Shown: positions 36,911 to 46,791 of the stretch, piece after piece
Layout of the letters: every line of letters begins with the position of its first letter
How positions within the stretch are numbered: position 1 is the first letter of the stretch
Origin: Qipengyuania aquimaris
Lineage (GTDB): Bacteria; Pseudomonadota; Alphaproteobacteria; Sphingomonadales; Sphingomonadaceae
Reading direction: 5' to 3'
DNA length: 64,000 nt
Assembly: GCF_009827445.1 (NCBI RefSeq)
Contig: NZ_WTYI01000001.1
Location: 1,454,381 to 1,518,380, forward strand
Program-made: the position numbers and the translations under genes
Notes under the pieces: model-generated
The model's database searches: none
What the model was told of the DNA's origin: nothing
Seen by the model: the letters and a program-made list of their open reading frames with translations, nothing else

Positions 36911-39700
36911 ATGGCATTTCGCAAGCATCTTGCCGGGACCAGCAGCGTTCCGGTTCTCGCACTGGCACTGGTCGGCGGCATGTATCCGTCGATCGCCGCT
37001 GCACAGGACACGCAGCCGGCAACCACCGTCCAGGAAGAAGAAGGCCAGCCGGTCGATGAAGCCGACGAAGAAAACGTCATCATCGTCAGCGGGTTTCGCG
37101 AAGCGCTTGCCACCGCGGTCGCCCAGAAGCGCAACAGCGACCTGATCCTCGAATCGGTGACTGCCGAAGACATCGGCAAGCTACCAGACGATTCGATTGG
37201 TGAATCGATCGCCCGCCTGCCCGGTGTGACCTCGCAACGCCTCAACGGCCGCGCCAACGTCATCGCCATTCGCGGCCTTGGCCCCGATTTCTCGCAGACG
37301 CTCCTTAACGGACGCGAGCAGACGTCGACCGGCGACAACCGCGCCGTCGAATTCGACCAGTATCCGTCCGAAGTCGTGAACCAGGTTCTCGTCTACAAGA
37401 GCCCCTCGGCCAGCCTCGTTGGCCAGGGCCTTGTTGGCACGATAGACGTGCGCACCATCCGCCCGCTCGAAACGGGCGAGCAGATCTTCGCTATCGGTGC
37501 CAAGGGTTCCTACGCCGATCTTGGCGCGCTGAACGCCGGTTCCAAGGAATTCGGCTATCGCGCCAATGCGACCTATGTCGACCAGTTCGCCGACGACACG
37601 CTCGGCATCGCGCTGTCGGCCGCCTATACGGACGAACCTTACCAGCTGCAGGAATTCAACGCCTGGGGTTATGCCGGGAATGGCGAGCCGGGCAGCCCCT
37701 TCGTCATCGGCGGCAACAAGAGCTTCGTGACTTCCACCCAGCTCACCCGCATCGGCGTCAACGGCACACTGCAATGGCAGGCTTCGCCGACGCTCATGGT
37801 CACTCTCGACGGTTTCTATTCGAACTTTGACGATGACCAGTCGAAGCGCGGTATCGAACTGCCGCTCGGCTTCGGTGCGTTCGGCACCACTTTCGACCCG
37901 AGCACCGCAACGGTCGTCGATGGTCCCTTCGGCGGGTTCGCCGAACAGGGCACTTTCGAGAACGTCGAAGGCGTGGTCCGTAACGACGTCTTCCAGCGCG
38001 AAGCCGATCTCTATTCGGGCGGTCTCAACCTCGACTACGAGGGCGACGACGGCTGGAGCGCTTTCTTCGACTTCGGTTTCTCGCGCACCGACCGCAACGA
38101 GCTGAGCATCGAAAGCTACTCGGGCACCGGCTATAACGCAGGTGTCGGCGCCACCGACACGATCCAGTTCTTCTCGGACACCGAGGGCACCAGCTTCCAG
38201 CCGACGCTCGACTACAGCGATCCCAACCAGATCGTGCTGACCGACCCGCTGGGTTGGGGCGGCAGCCGCGTCCAGGCCGGTTACTACAACAACCGCATCA
38301 TCGAAGACGAACTGTTCCAGTATCGCCTCGGCGTTGCGAAGGAGCTTGAGGGCTTCATCTCCAAGGCGAATTTCGGCCTGTCTTATACCGACCGCAGCAA
38401 GAGCCTCACGCCTGACGAATTCTTCGTCATGCCCTCTGGCGGCGCGACCGAAATTCCGATCCCGAGCGGCGCCCTGCTGCGTCCGACCGACCTCGGCTAT
38501 CTCGGTCTTGGCCCGATCGTCAGCTACGATGTGCGCGACCTGATCGCGGACGGAACGCTGATCCTCGAAGCGAACGACAGCAACGATATCCCGGCCAAGG
38601 CATATGGCATCACCGAAAAGCTGATGACCGCCTACCTCCAGTTCGACGTCCAGCAGGACCTCGGCTCGGGCGAACTGACCGGTAACTTCGGTGTCCAGGC
38701 CGTGAACACCGAGCAGAATTCCACTGGTGTCGCATTCGTCGATCTCGACGGGGACGGCGGTCAGGAGCGCGTCGATCTTTCGCTAGGCGACAACTACTGG
38801 GACATCCTTCCCAGCGCCAACCTGTCGCTGCGTTTCGATAGCGGATGGGTCTTCCGTCTGGCGGCCAGCCGCCAGATCCAGCGCCCGCAGCTCGACGACC
38901 TTCGCGTCGCGATCGGCTATGGTATCGTCGAGACCAATAACGGTCAAAGCCCGACGGGTCAGTACCCTTACATCGATGGCGGAGGCGGTAACCCGGTCCT
39001 GCGCCCGTATCGCGCCAACGCGGTCGACTTCAACATCGAGAAGTACTTCGCAGGCGGTGCCGGAGTGGTCGCAGCCCAGCTGTTCTACAAGGACCTGGTA
39101 AGCTACATCGACGGCGACGTTCAGGTCTTCGATTACAGCGCCTTCCCGCTTCCGGCAGGCAACCCGCCCGCCACAACGATCGGCTTGCTGCGTTCTGAAG
39201 TGAATACCGGCGGCGGCAATTTCTACGGTGCCGAACTTTCCGCGACCGTGCCGTTCGATGCCTTCGTTTCAGGCCTTCAGGGCTTCGGTGCGACCGGCGG
39301 CGTCGGCTACACCAAGACCGAGATCGAGAATGCCCAGGGCAATGTGGACCAGATCCCGGGCTATTCTAAGTGGGTGGCCAACGGCACGCTCTATTACGAT
39401 CTCAACGGCTTCAGCGCTCGCGGTAGTGTGCGTTATCGCTCCGAATTCCTCGCGGACTTCACCGGCTTCGGTGGCAACATCACGCGCCGCCTGGCTCGTG
39501 CGGAAACCATCGTCGACGCCCAGATCGGTTACGAATTCCAGCCCGGTAGCGCGCTGGAAGGCCTGTCGATCTACGTCCAGGGCCAGAACCTTACGAACCA
39601 GCCCTTCGTGTCGCAATTCGATGTGCCGGAACCGCGTGCAGTGATCGACTACCAGGAATACGGTCGTCGCTTCCTCGCCGGGTTCACCTACAAGTTCTAA
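36911..39700 (+). CDS. TonB-dependent outer-membrane receptor, probably for maltodextrins
   Basis: 929 residues. Signal peptide ending SIAAAQ, a TonB-box-like NVIIVSGFREAL about residue 57, a plug domain (NVIAIRGLGPDFSQTLLNGR, PSASLVGQGLVGTIDVRTI) and a large 22-strand barrel with periodic aromatic/hydrophobic strands ending in GRRFLAGFTYKF with the terminal Phe required for outer-membrane insertion. It energises uptake through TonB-ExbBD. Regulator, hydrolases and MFS permease nearby point to an alpha-glucan oligosaccharide as ligand, like MalA of Caulobacter. RBS GGGAGAG precedes the ATG. Confidence 0.93.
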   Translation: MAFRKHLAGTSSVPVLALALVGGMYPSIAAAQDTQPATTVQEEEGQPVDEADEENVIIVSGFREALATAVAQKRNSDLILESVTAEDIGKLPDDSIGESIARLPGVTSQRLNGRANVIAIRGLGPDFSQTLLNGREQTSTGDNRAVEFDQYPSEVVNQVLVYKSPSASLVGQGLVGTIDVRTIRPLETGEQIFAIGAKGSYADLGALNAGSKEFGYRANATYVDQFADDTLGIALSAAYTDEPYQLQEFNAWGYAGNGEPGSPFVIGGNKSFVTSTQLTRIGVNGTLQWQASPTLMVTLDGFYSNFDDDQSKRGIELPLGFGAFGTTFDPSTATVVDGPFGGFAEQGTFENVEGVVRNDVFQREADLYSGGLNLDYEGDDGWSAFFDFGFSRTDRNELSIESYSGTGYNAGVGATDTIQFFSDTEGTSFQPTLDYSDPNQIVLTDPLGWGGSRVQAGYYNNRIIEDELFQYRLGVAKELEGFISKANFGLSYTDRSKSLTPDEFFVMPSGGATEIPIPSGALLRPTDLGYLGLGPIVSYDVRDLIADGTLILEANDSNDIPAKAYGITEKLMTAYLQFDVQQDLGSGELTGNFGVQAVNTEQNSTGVAFVDLDGDGGQERVDLSLGDNYWDILPSANLSLRFDSGWVFRLAASRQIQRPQLDDLRVAIGYGIVETNNGQSPTGQYPYIDGGGGNPVLRPYRANAVDFNIEKYFAGGAGVVAAQLFYKDLVSYIDGDVQVFDYSAFPLPAGNPPATTIGLLRSEVNTGGGNFYGAELSATVPFDAFVSGLQGFGATGGVGYTKTEIENAQGNVDQIPGYSKWVANGTLYYDLNGFSARGSVRYRSEFLADFTGFGGNITRRLARAETIVDAQIGYEFQPGSALEGLSIYVQGQNLTNQPFVSQFDVPEPRAVIDYQEYGRRFLAGFTYKF

Positions 39701-39755
39701 GGCTCCTCCGGTCGGGCGGCGGATATGCGCAAGCACTTCCACCGTCCGGCCTCCC

Positions 39756-39803
39756 AGCCTGCCGGGATGATTGTCCGTAGAAGGATGGCAATCCCGGCAG
39801 GCT
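39756..39803 (+). promoter_or_regulatory. 13-bp perfect hairpin between receptor and first halogenase-like gene
   Basis: AGCCTGCCGGGAT (39756-39768) pairs perfectly with ATCCCGGCAGGCT (39791-39803); loop of 22 nt. It starts 56 nt after the receptor stop and ends 16 nt before the downstream GTG start. No U-tract follows. It could be an attenuator or a transcript-processing/stability element lowering expression of the downstream enzymes relative to the receptor. Confidence 0.6.
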
Positions 39804-39819
39804 CCCATAGGGTGAGCTC

Positions 39820-41337
39820 GTGACCGACCAGGAAACTTTCGATATCTGCATTGCCGGCGGCGGGACCGCTGGCTGGATGGCGGCCGCGCTCCTGGCACGG
39901 TTCCTGCCCGCCACACACCGGGTCACGCTGGTGGAAAGCGCAGAGATCGGAACCGTCGGCGTCGGCGAAGCCACGATCCCGCAGATCCACCTGCTCAATA
40001 GTGCCCTCGGCCTCGACGAAGCCGAATTCCTCCGCGAAACCAAGGCAACCTTCAAGCTGGGCATCGAGTTCGATGGCTGGAAGCGAGAGGGTGAGGCCTA
40101 CATGCACGCTTTCGGCCCTGTCGGCCGCGCACACGGCTTGCTCCCGTTCCATCATTACTGGCTGCGCGCAAAACAGGCCGGTTGGGCCAAGCCGCTGGCC
40201 AATTATTCGCTCAACGAAATGGCAGCGCGCGCGCTCAAGATGCGCCGCGGGCCGCGCACGGCGCATTCGCCGGCGATGCCCTATGCCTATCATTTCGACG
40301 CCGGGCTCTATGCCGCCTTCTTGCGCGGATATTCCGAACAGCGCGGCGTTACACGGGTCGAAGGCACCATCGCGCGTGTCGAAAAGAACGGCGAGAACGG
40401 AAGCATCGCCGCACTGGGTCTGGGCGATGACCGCCGGATTGAAGCCGATTTCTTCATCGATTGCACCGGCTTTCGGGGCCTCCTGATCGAGCAGGCAATG
40501 GAGACCGGTTTCGACGACTGGTCCCGCTTTCTGCCCTGCGACCGGGCGATGGCAGTCCCTTGCGAGAATGGTGGCAACTTCACGCCCTACACACGCTCCA
40601 TCGCGCATAAGGCCGGTTGGCAATGGCGCATCCCATTGCAGCACCGCATCGGCAACGGACTGGTCTATTCGTCGGCACACCTCGATGATGACGAGGCGGC
40701 CCGCTTGCTTCTCGGCAACCTCGACGGATCGCCGCCGGCCGATCCCAGGCCGATCCGCTTCACGACCGGGAAGCGCCGAAAGCACTGGCATGGCAACTGC
40801 CTCGCGCTAGGGCTGGCAGCAGGCTTTATGGAGCCGCTTGAGTCCACCAGCATCCACCTCGTGCAAAGCGCGGTTAGCCGGTTCCTTTCGGTTTTGCCGG
40901 GCAAGACGCCCGACCCAGCGATCGTCGACTGGTTCAACGATCAGGCGCAGTTCGAATGGACGCGCATTCGCGATTTTCTCGTCCTTCATTACTCGGCCAA
41001 TGAGCGCGAGGGCGAGCCCTTCTGGGACGCAGTCCGGCACATGACCTTGCCGGATACCCTGGTGGCGAAGCTGGAAAACTGGCGCGCCACCGGTTTCATC
41101 CACCGCGAGCACGAGGAACTGTTCACCGAAGTAGGCTGGTTCCAGGTGCTCGCCGGACAGGGCGTGGAAGCGCACGATTACAACCGCCTTGCCGATACGC
41201 TCAGTGACGCCGACTTGCGCAAGCTGCTCGACGGGACCGAAGCGGCGCTCGTCGAAGAAGCGCGGCAAATGCCCTCACATCGCGATTTCCTAACCCGCTT
41301 TGCCAATCTCACTCCCCAGCAGGAAGCCTCCGCATGA
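39820..41337 (+). CDS. Flavin-dependent halogenase-like protein 1 (tryptophan halogenase family)
   Basis: 505 residues of the PF04820 family. FAD motif GGGTAGWMAAALLARFLP (from residue 13), GVGEATIPQIH, a lysine at exactly residue 79 (ATFKLGIEF), which is the catalytic-lysine number in PrnA and RebH, the halogenase signature WQWRIP at 267-272, and EPLEST from residue 338 in the region that carries the second active-site Glu. All the classic residues seem present. Yet the gene follows a TonB receptor and overlaps a GH13 gene by 4 nt, with no natural-product genes or flavin reductase near. The true substrate is unknown; it need not be tryptophan. Start is GTG. Confidence 0.88.
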   Translation: MTDQETFDICIAGGGTAGWMAAALLARFLPATHRVTLVESAEIGTVGVGEATIPQIHLLNSALGLDEAEFLRETKATFKLGIEFDGWKREGEAYMHAFGPVGRAHGLLPFHHYWLRAKQAGWAKPLANYSLNEMAARALKMRRGPRTAHSPAMPYAYHFDAGLYAAFLRGYSEQRGVTRVEGTIARVEKNGENGSIAALGLGDDRRIEADFFIDCTGFRGLLIEQAMETGFDDWSRFLPCDRAMAVPCENGGNFTPYTRSIAHKAGWQWRIPLQHRIGNGLVYSSAHLDDDEAARLLLGNLDGSPPADPRPIRFTTGKRRKHWHGNCLALGLAAGFMEPLESTSIHLVQSAVSRFLSVLPGKTPDPAIVDWFNDQAQFEWTRIRDFLVLHYSANEREGEPFWDAVRHMTLPDTLVAKLENWRATGFIHREHEELFTEVGWFQVLAGQGVEAHDYNRLADTLSDADLRKLLDGTEAALVEEARQMPSHRDFLTRFANLTPQQEASA

Positions 41338-43175
41338 TCCGCCAGACACTCCCGCTTCTCGCCCTTGGCCTTGCGTCATGTGCCAATGCCCAGACCGCGC
41401 CGCAAAGCACGCCGGTCGCCGCCGAAGAGAGCTTTCGCGACCGCCTGCCGAGCGAGGAAATCGTCTATTTCGTCCTGCCCGACCGCTTCGAGAACGGCGA
41501 CACCACCAACGATCTGGGCGATTTTGCTGGCGACCGGCTGAAGACGGGCTTCGACCCGTCCCAGAAGGGCTTCTTCCATGGCGGTGACCTGCAGGGGCTG
41601 ACGCAGCGTCTCGACTATCTGGAAAACCTCGGCGTCACCGCGATCTGGTTCGCGCCGATTTTCCAGAACAAGCCGGTCCAGGGGCCGAAGGGCGACGAGA
41701 GCGCGGGCTATCACGGATACTGGGTGACCGACTTCACCCGCCCCGACGGGCATTTCGGCACGCGCGAGGAATTCAAGACCTTCGTCGATGCCGCCCACGC
41801 GCGCGGGATGAAGGTCTACATGGACATCATCACCAACCACACCGCCGACGTGATCCGCTATGCCGAGGGCGACGAGACCGGATACGCCTATCGCAGTCTC
41901 GGCGATTATCCGTATTCCACACGCGGCCCCGCCACCGGCGAGGCGATCAATCCGGGCTTCATGGGTCACGAGGACCGCAGCGATGCGAATTTCGCCAAGC
42001 TGCGCAATCCCGACTACGCCTACTCCCCGGTGGTGCCGGAGGCGGAACGCGACGTGAAGGTGCCCGCCTGGCTCAACGACCCGATTTATTACCACAACCG
42101 AGGCGATACGACCTTCACCGGCGAGAGCAGCCGCTTCGGCGACTTCGTCGGGCTCGACGATCTATTCACCGAGCATCCCCGCGTGCTGGAAGGCATGATC
42201 GACATCTATGCCGGCTGGATCCGCAGCACGGGTATCGACGGCTTCCGCATCGACACCGCGCGCCACGTCAATCCGGAATTCTGGCAGACTTTCGTGCCCG
42301 CCATGCTGGACGCAGCGCGCGAGAGCGGCATTCCGAATTTCCATATCTTCGGCGAAGTTTACCGCGATGACCACGACAATGGTTACATCGCGCAATACAC
42401 ACGCCGCGACGGCTTTCCCGCGGTGCTCGACTTCGCTTTCCAGCAGGGCATTCGCGAGGTGGTGAGCCAGAACAAGGGCACTTACATCCTCAACGAACTG
42501 TTCGATGGCGACGTGCTGTACGAAGGCGGGGAAGAGGCAGCATTGGCCATGCCGACATTTCTCGGCAATCACGACATGGGCCGCTTCACTACCATCCTGC
42601 GGTGGGACAATCCGGACATTTCGAACGCGGAGATGCTGGCACGGACCAAGCTTGCCCACGCTATGCTGCTGACACTGCGCGGATCGCCGGTGATCTACTA
42701 TGGCGCGGAACAGGGCTTCGTCGGCGACGGCAATGACCAGGCGGCGCGCGAGGATATGTTCCCCAGCCGGACGGACAGCTACAACGACAATGTGCTGATC
42801 GGTACGGACGCGACCACGGCGGACAGCAATTTCGACGAGAACCACCCGCTCTACCGCCTGATTGCCGAATTTTCGCAGATGCGGCGCGCCCATCCGGCAT
42901 TGCTGCGCGGGCGACAGGTGATCCGCCACTATGGCCAGGAACCCGGGTTGTTCGCCGTGAGCCGCTTCGATCCAGACGATGGGCGGGAATACCTCGCTGT
43001 TTTCAACACCAGCGGCGTGGCGCAACAGGCGAACGTGACACTCGGCTATGATGCCCGCTCGTTCGAGCAGCTGGCCGGAGACTGCCCATCTTCCGTGACT
43101 GCACCTGGCAGCGCCGCCTTTGCGCTTCCCGCATTCGGGTGGGCCGTGTGCCGCGTTGCGGAGACTGCCGAATGA
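41334..43175 (+). CDS. GH13 alpha-amylase-family lipoprotein
   Basis: 613 residues. A short signal with lipobox LALGLASCANAQ (Cys about 16) predicts membrane anchoring. GH13 regions: IITNHTADVIRY, GIDGFRIDTARHVN with nucleophile Asp, NFHIFGEVYRD with acid Glu, PTFLGNHDMGRFTT. It resembles neopullulanase/cyclomaltodextrinase-like amylases, with EIVYFVLPDRFENGD at the start of the catalytic domain. It probably breaks down alpha-glucan at the cell surface or in the periplasm. Coupled by 4-nt overlaps to the halogenase-like gene before and the alpha-glucosidase gene after. Confidence 0.9.
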   Translation: MIRQTLPLLALGLASCANAQTAPQSTPVAAEESFRDRLPSEEIVYFVLPDRFENGDTTNDLGDFAGDRLKTGFDPSQKGFFHGGDLQGLTQRLDYLENLGVTAIWFAPIFQNKPVQGPKGDESAGYHGYWVTDFTRPDGHFGTREEFKTFVDAAHARGMKVYMDIITNHTADVIRYAEGDETGYAYRSLGDYPYSTRGPATGEAINPGFMGHEDRSDANFAKLRNPDYAYSPVVPEAERDVKVPAWLNDPIYYHNRGDTTFTGESSRFGDFVGLDDLFTEHPRVLEGMIDIYAGWIRSTGIDGFRIDTARHVNPEFWQTFVPAMLDAARESGIPNFHIFGEVYRDDHDNGYIAQYTRRDGFPAVLDFAFQQGIREVVSQNKGTYILNELFDGDVLYEGGEEAALAMPTFLGNHDMGRFTTILRWDNPDISNAEMLARTKLAHAMLLTLRGSPVIYYGAEQGFVGDGNDQAAREDMFPSRTDSYNDNVLIGTDATTADSNFDENHPLYRLIAEFSQMRRAHPALLRGRQVIRHYGQEPGLFAVSRFDPDDGREYLAVFNTSGVAQQANVTLGYDARSFEQLAGDCPSSVTAPGSAAFALPAFGWAVCRVAETAE

Positions 43176-44758
43176 GCGGCAAGCTGCCCTGGTGGAAGGG
43201 TGCGGTGATCTACCAGATCTATCCGCGCAGCTTCATGGATTCCAATAGCGATGGCATCGGTGATCTGCCGGGCATCGCGCAGCGCCTGCCGCACATTGCC
43301 GAACTTGGCGCGGACGCGATCTGGATTTCGCCGTTCTTCAAGTCGCCGATGAAGGATTTCGGCTACGACGTTTCGGATTACTGCGATGTCGACCCGATAT
43401 TTGGCACCCTTGAGGATTTCGATGCAGTAATCGCCCGCTCACACGAGCTTGGTCTCAAGGTACTGATTGATCAGGTCTATTCCCACACCTCGGACGAGCA
43501 CGAATGGTTCGCCAAAAGCCGATCAAGCCGCGATAATCCCAAGGCCGACTGGTATGTCTGGGCCGATGCCAAGCCCGACGGGTCGCCGCCGTCGAACTGG
43601 CAGTCGGTCTTCGGAGGGCCGGCGTGGACCTGGGATGCCCGCCGAGGTCAATATTACCTGCACAACTTCCTATCCAGCCAGCCGCAGCTCAACCTTCACA
43701 ACCGCGAAGCGCAGCAGGCCGTGCTGGACGTCATGCGTTTCTGGCTCGAGCGCGGCGTCGACGGGTTCCGGATCGATGCACTCAATTTCGCGATGCACGA
43801 CCCGCAACTGCGCGACAATCCCCCCGCTCCGCCGACGAACAAGCAGCGCACGCGGCCGTTCGACTTCCAGCTCAAGACCTACAACCAGAGCCATGCGGAC
43901 ATTCCCGCCTTCATCGAGCGGATCCGCGCGCTGACCGATGAATTCGACAGCATCTTCACCGTGGCCGAAGTCGGCGGCGACGATGCCGTGCGCGAAATGA
44001 AGGCGTTCACCGAGGGCGAGACGCACCTCAATTCGGCCTATGGGTTCAACTTCCTCTACGCCGAGGCGCTGACCCCACAGCTGGTCTGTTCCGCACTCGC
44101 CGAATGGCCGGAGCAACCTGGCCTCGGCTGGCCGAGCTGGGCGTTCGAAAACCACGATGCGCCCCGTGCGCTCAGCCGGTGGTGCAAGCCGGAAGACAGG
44201 CAGGCCTTCGCCCGTCTCAAGACGCTGCTGCTGATGAGCCTGCGCGGCAATGCGATCCTGTATTACGGCGAGGAACTCGGCCTCACGCAGGTCGACATCC
44301 CGTTCGACCAGTTGCACGATCCCGAGGCAATCGCGAACTGGCCGCTCACGCTGAGCCGCGACGGTGCACGCACCCCCATGCCGTGGGACGAAAGCGAATG
44401 CGCCGGTTTCGGCAGCACCGCACCATGGTTGCCGGTTGGCGACGACAACCGTCCCCGGTCGGTCGCAGCGCAGCATGGCGATGCAGGGTCGCTGCTCGAA
44501 TTTACCAAGCAGGCGATTGCCTTGCGCAAGGCGAACCCCGCGCTCCACCACGGACGCGTCGTCGAATGCATTCACGACGGCGATATTCTCGAACTCGTCC
44601 GCGAGGCAGATGGCCAGCGCCTGCGCTGCCGCTTCAACCTTAGCAGCAAGCCTGCACAATGCAGCGATTGCGAAGGCCGCACCCTGCTTGCGATCAATGG
44701 CGCTCAGCCGACCGCCCTTCCCCCCTTCGCCGCCATCATCCTGGAGACCGACACATGA
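43172..44758 (+). CDS. Cytoplasmic-type GH13 alpha-glucosidase
   Basis: 528 residues without a signal peptide, starting KLPWWKGAVIYQIYPRSFMD, typical of GH13 subfamily 23-like alpha-glucosidases/oligo-1,6-glucosidases. Regions: DQVYSHTSDEHEWF, GVDGFRIDALNFAM (nucleophile), FTVAEVGGDD (acid), WAFENHDAPRALSRW, GVR-type LTLSRDGARTPMPWD. It should release glucose from imported maltose/maltodextrin. The ATG at 43172 overlaps the upstream stop (ATGA); the upstream ATG at 43139 lies inside the previous gene and lacks support. Confidence 0.92.
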   Translation: MSGKLPWWKGAVIYQIYPRSFMDSNSDGIGDLPGIAQRLPHIAELGADAIWISPFFKSPMKDFGYDVSDYCDVDPIFGTLEDFDAVIARSHELGLKVLIDQVYSHTSDEHEWFAKSRSSRDNPKADWYVWADAKPDGSPPSNWQSVFGGPAWTWDARRGQYYLHNFLSSQPQLNLHNREAQQAVLDVMRFWLERGVDGFRIDALNFAMHDPQLRDNPPAPPTNKQRTRPFDFQLKTYNQSHADIPAFIERIRALTDEFDSIFTVAEVGGDDAVREMKAFTEGETHLNSAYGFNFLYAEALTPQLVCSALAEWPEQPGLGWPSWAFENHDAPRALSRWCKPEDRQAFARLKTLLLMSLRGNAILYYGEELGLTQVDIPFDQLHDPEAIANWPLTLSRDGARTPMPWDESECAGFGSTAPWLPVGDDNRPRSVAAQHGDAGSLLEFTKQAIALRKANPALHHGRVVECIHDGDILELVREADGQRLRCRFNLSSKPAQCSDCEGRTLLAINGAQPTALPPFAAIILETDT

Positions 44759-46791
44759 TCCGCCACATCGCCCTGTTCCTGGGTGCCTCGCTCCTGCCGA
44801 TCGCTGCAGCGCAGGCGGAAACGGTCACCTCGCCCGACGGGCGGATCGCGGTAACGCTCGACGCGGATGGCGAAGGCATCCCGTTCTACGAGGTCACGCG
44901 CGACGGTGTGCCGGTCATCGCCAAGTCGAACCTCGGCTTCGCCTTCACTGACGCCGACCCGATGCGGCGCAATTTCGAAGTGGTCGCTTTTCGCGAGGAA
45001 AGCCACGCCAGCACCTGGGAGCAACCCTGGGGCGAGCGCCAGTGGGTGCAGGACATTCACAACGAACTGGCCCTCACCTTCCGCCAGCGCGATGAAGACG
45101 CGCGCGAGATTACCGTGCGCATGCGCGTGTTCGACGATGGTCTGGGCTTCCGCGTCGAATTCCCGGAGACGCAGCGCCAGCCCGTCTATCGCATCGCGGA
45201 GGAATTGACCGAGTTCAACATCGCCGCCGATGGCACGGCCTGGTCGATCCCCGCAGGCGACTGGAATCGCTATGAATATCTCTATTCGAAGACCCCGGTA
45301 AGCGCGCTTTCGACCGTGCATACGCCGGTGACGATGGTCCTCGACAACGGCCTGCACCTCTCTTTCCACGAGGCGGCGCTGGTCGACTATTCGGGCATGT
45401 GGCTCCGCCGCGTGGACGACACGCGCTTCCGCGCCCAGCTGGCGCCGTCGCCGCGCGGTCCCAAGGTAATCCGCGAAGGCGCCTTCACGACGCCGTGGCG
45501 CACGATCCAGATCGCAGGCGGCCCCAAGGGACTGTTCGAGAGCAACATCATCCTCAACCTCAACGAGCCCAACAAGCTCGGCGATGTCAGCTGGTTCACC
45601 CCGCACAAATACATCGGCATCTGGTGGGAAATGCACCTCGATGACAGCAGCTGGGCAAGTGGTGAGAAGCACGGCGCGACTACGGAAAACGCCAAGCGGC
45701 ACATCGACTTTGCCGCCGAGCACGGCTTTCGGGGCGTCCTGATCGAAGGCTGGAACCTGGGCTGGGACGGCACCTGGTTCGGCAATGGCCGCGAGTTCGA
45801 TTTCACCACCGCCTATCCCGATTTCGATATCGTGGAGGTGGCGCGCTATGCCGAAGAAAAGGGCGCGCGCATCATCGGCCACCATGAGACGGGCGGCAAC
45901 ATCAAGGTCTACGAAGAACAGCTCGAAGACGCGATGGCCTTCTATGAAAGCCTCGGCATCGATGCCGTGAAGAGCGGTTACGTCGCCGATGCTGGAGGCG
46001 TTATCGCACCGGCCGGTGAAGGCGGCATGGGCGAGACCTTCGTCTGGCACGACGGGCAGGAAATGGTCCGCCATCACCTGAAGGTCGTGAAGGAAGCGGC
46101 CGAGCACAAGATCGCCATGAACCCGCATGAACCGGTCAAGGACACCGGCCTACGCCGCACCTATCCCAACTGGGTCAGTCGCGAGGGCGCTCGCGGCGCT
46201 GAATACGATGCATGGGCGGTTCCGAAGAACGATCCGGGTCATGTGCCCGAACTCATTTTCACGCGCATGCTGTCCGGTCCGATGGACTACACGCCCGGCG
46301 TGTTCTCGCTCGAGGGGCGCGGTGCGACCGCCCCCGACCTGCCGAGCACGCTTGCGCGCCAACTGGCATTCTACGTGGCAATCTATTCGCCCATCCAGAT
46401 GGTTGCAGACCTGCCGGAAAACCTCGCCAAATATCCGCGCGCGCTCGACTTCGTGAAACGCGTTCCCGCAGATTGGGCCGAGAGCCTGCTGGTCGATGGC
46501 AAGGTAGGCGAATACGCCGTCATCGCCCGCCGCGACCGGGACACGTTGAACTGGTATGTCGGCGCAGTTACCGATGCGGACGAACGCGTTGCATCGGTCC
46601 CTTTGTCCTTCCTCGACCCAGGCAAGTCCTACGCCGCAAAGATCTGGCGTGACGGCGCGAAAGCCGATGGACTTGGCGCGGATCGCCATGCGATGGACGT
46701 CGAGACCATGACCGTAACCGCCGACCAGACGCTCGATCTTCGCCTTGCACCCGCAGGCGGCTTCGCGATCGAGTTCGTGCCGCAGGGGTGA
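44755..46791 (+). CDS. GH97 alpha-glucosidase (SusB-like)
   Basis: 678 residues. Signal peptide MIRHIALFLGASLLPIAAAQ, so periplasmic. N-terminal beta-sandwich (VTSPDGRIAVTLDADGEGI, FREESHASTWEQPWGERQ), central (beta/alpha)8 barrel (YIGIWWEMHLDDSSW, GVLIEGWNLGWDGTW, MNPHEPVKDTGLRRTYPN, SREGARGAEYDAW with the proposed acid Glu) and a C-terminal beta domain. GH97 inverting members need Ca2+ and release alpha-glucose from starch oligosaccharides, as in the Bacteroides Sus system. ATG at 44755 overlaps the upstream stop; the stop overlaps the GTG of the next gene. Confidence 0.92.
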   Translation: MIRHIALFLGASLLPIAAAQAETVTSPDGRIAVTLDADGEGIPFYEVTRDGVPVIAKSNLGFAFTDADPMRRNFEVVAFREESHASTWEQPWGERQWVQDIHNELALTFRQRDEDAREITVRMRVFDDGLGFRVEFPETQRQPVYRIAEELTEFNIAADGTAWSIPAGDWNRYEYLYSKTPVSALSTVHTPVTMVLDNGLHLSFHEAALVDYSGMWLRRVDDTRFRAQLAPSPRGPKVIREGAFTTPWRTIQIAGGPKGLFESNIILNLNEPNKLGDVSWFTPHKYIGIWWEMHLDDSSWASGEKHGATTENAKRHIDFAAEHGFRGVLIEGWNLGWDGTWFGNGREFDFTTAYPDFDIVEVARYAEEKGARIIGHHETGGNIKVYEEQLEDAMAFYESLGIDAVKSGYVADAGGVIAPAGEGGMGETFVWHDGQEMVRHHLKVVKEAAEHKIAMNPHEPVKDTGLRRTYPNWVSREGARGAEYDAWAVPKNDPGHVPELIFTRMLSGPMDYTPGVFSLEGRGATAPDLPSTLARQLAFYVAIYSPIQMVADLPENLAKYPRALDFVKRVPADWAESLLVDGKVGEYAVIARRDRDTLNWYVGAVTDADERVASVPLSFLDPGKSYAAKIWRDGAKADGLGADRHAMDVETMTVTADQTLDLRLAPAGGFAIEFVPQG

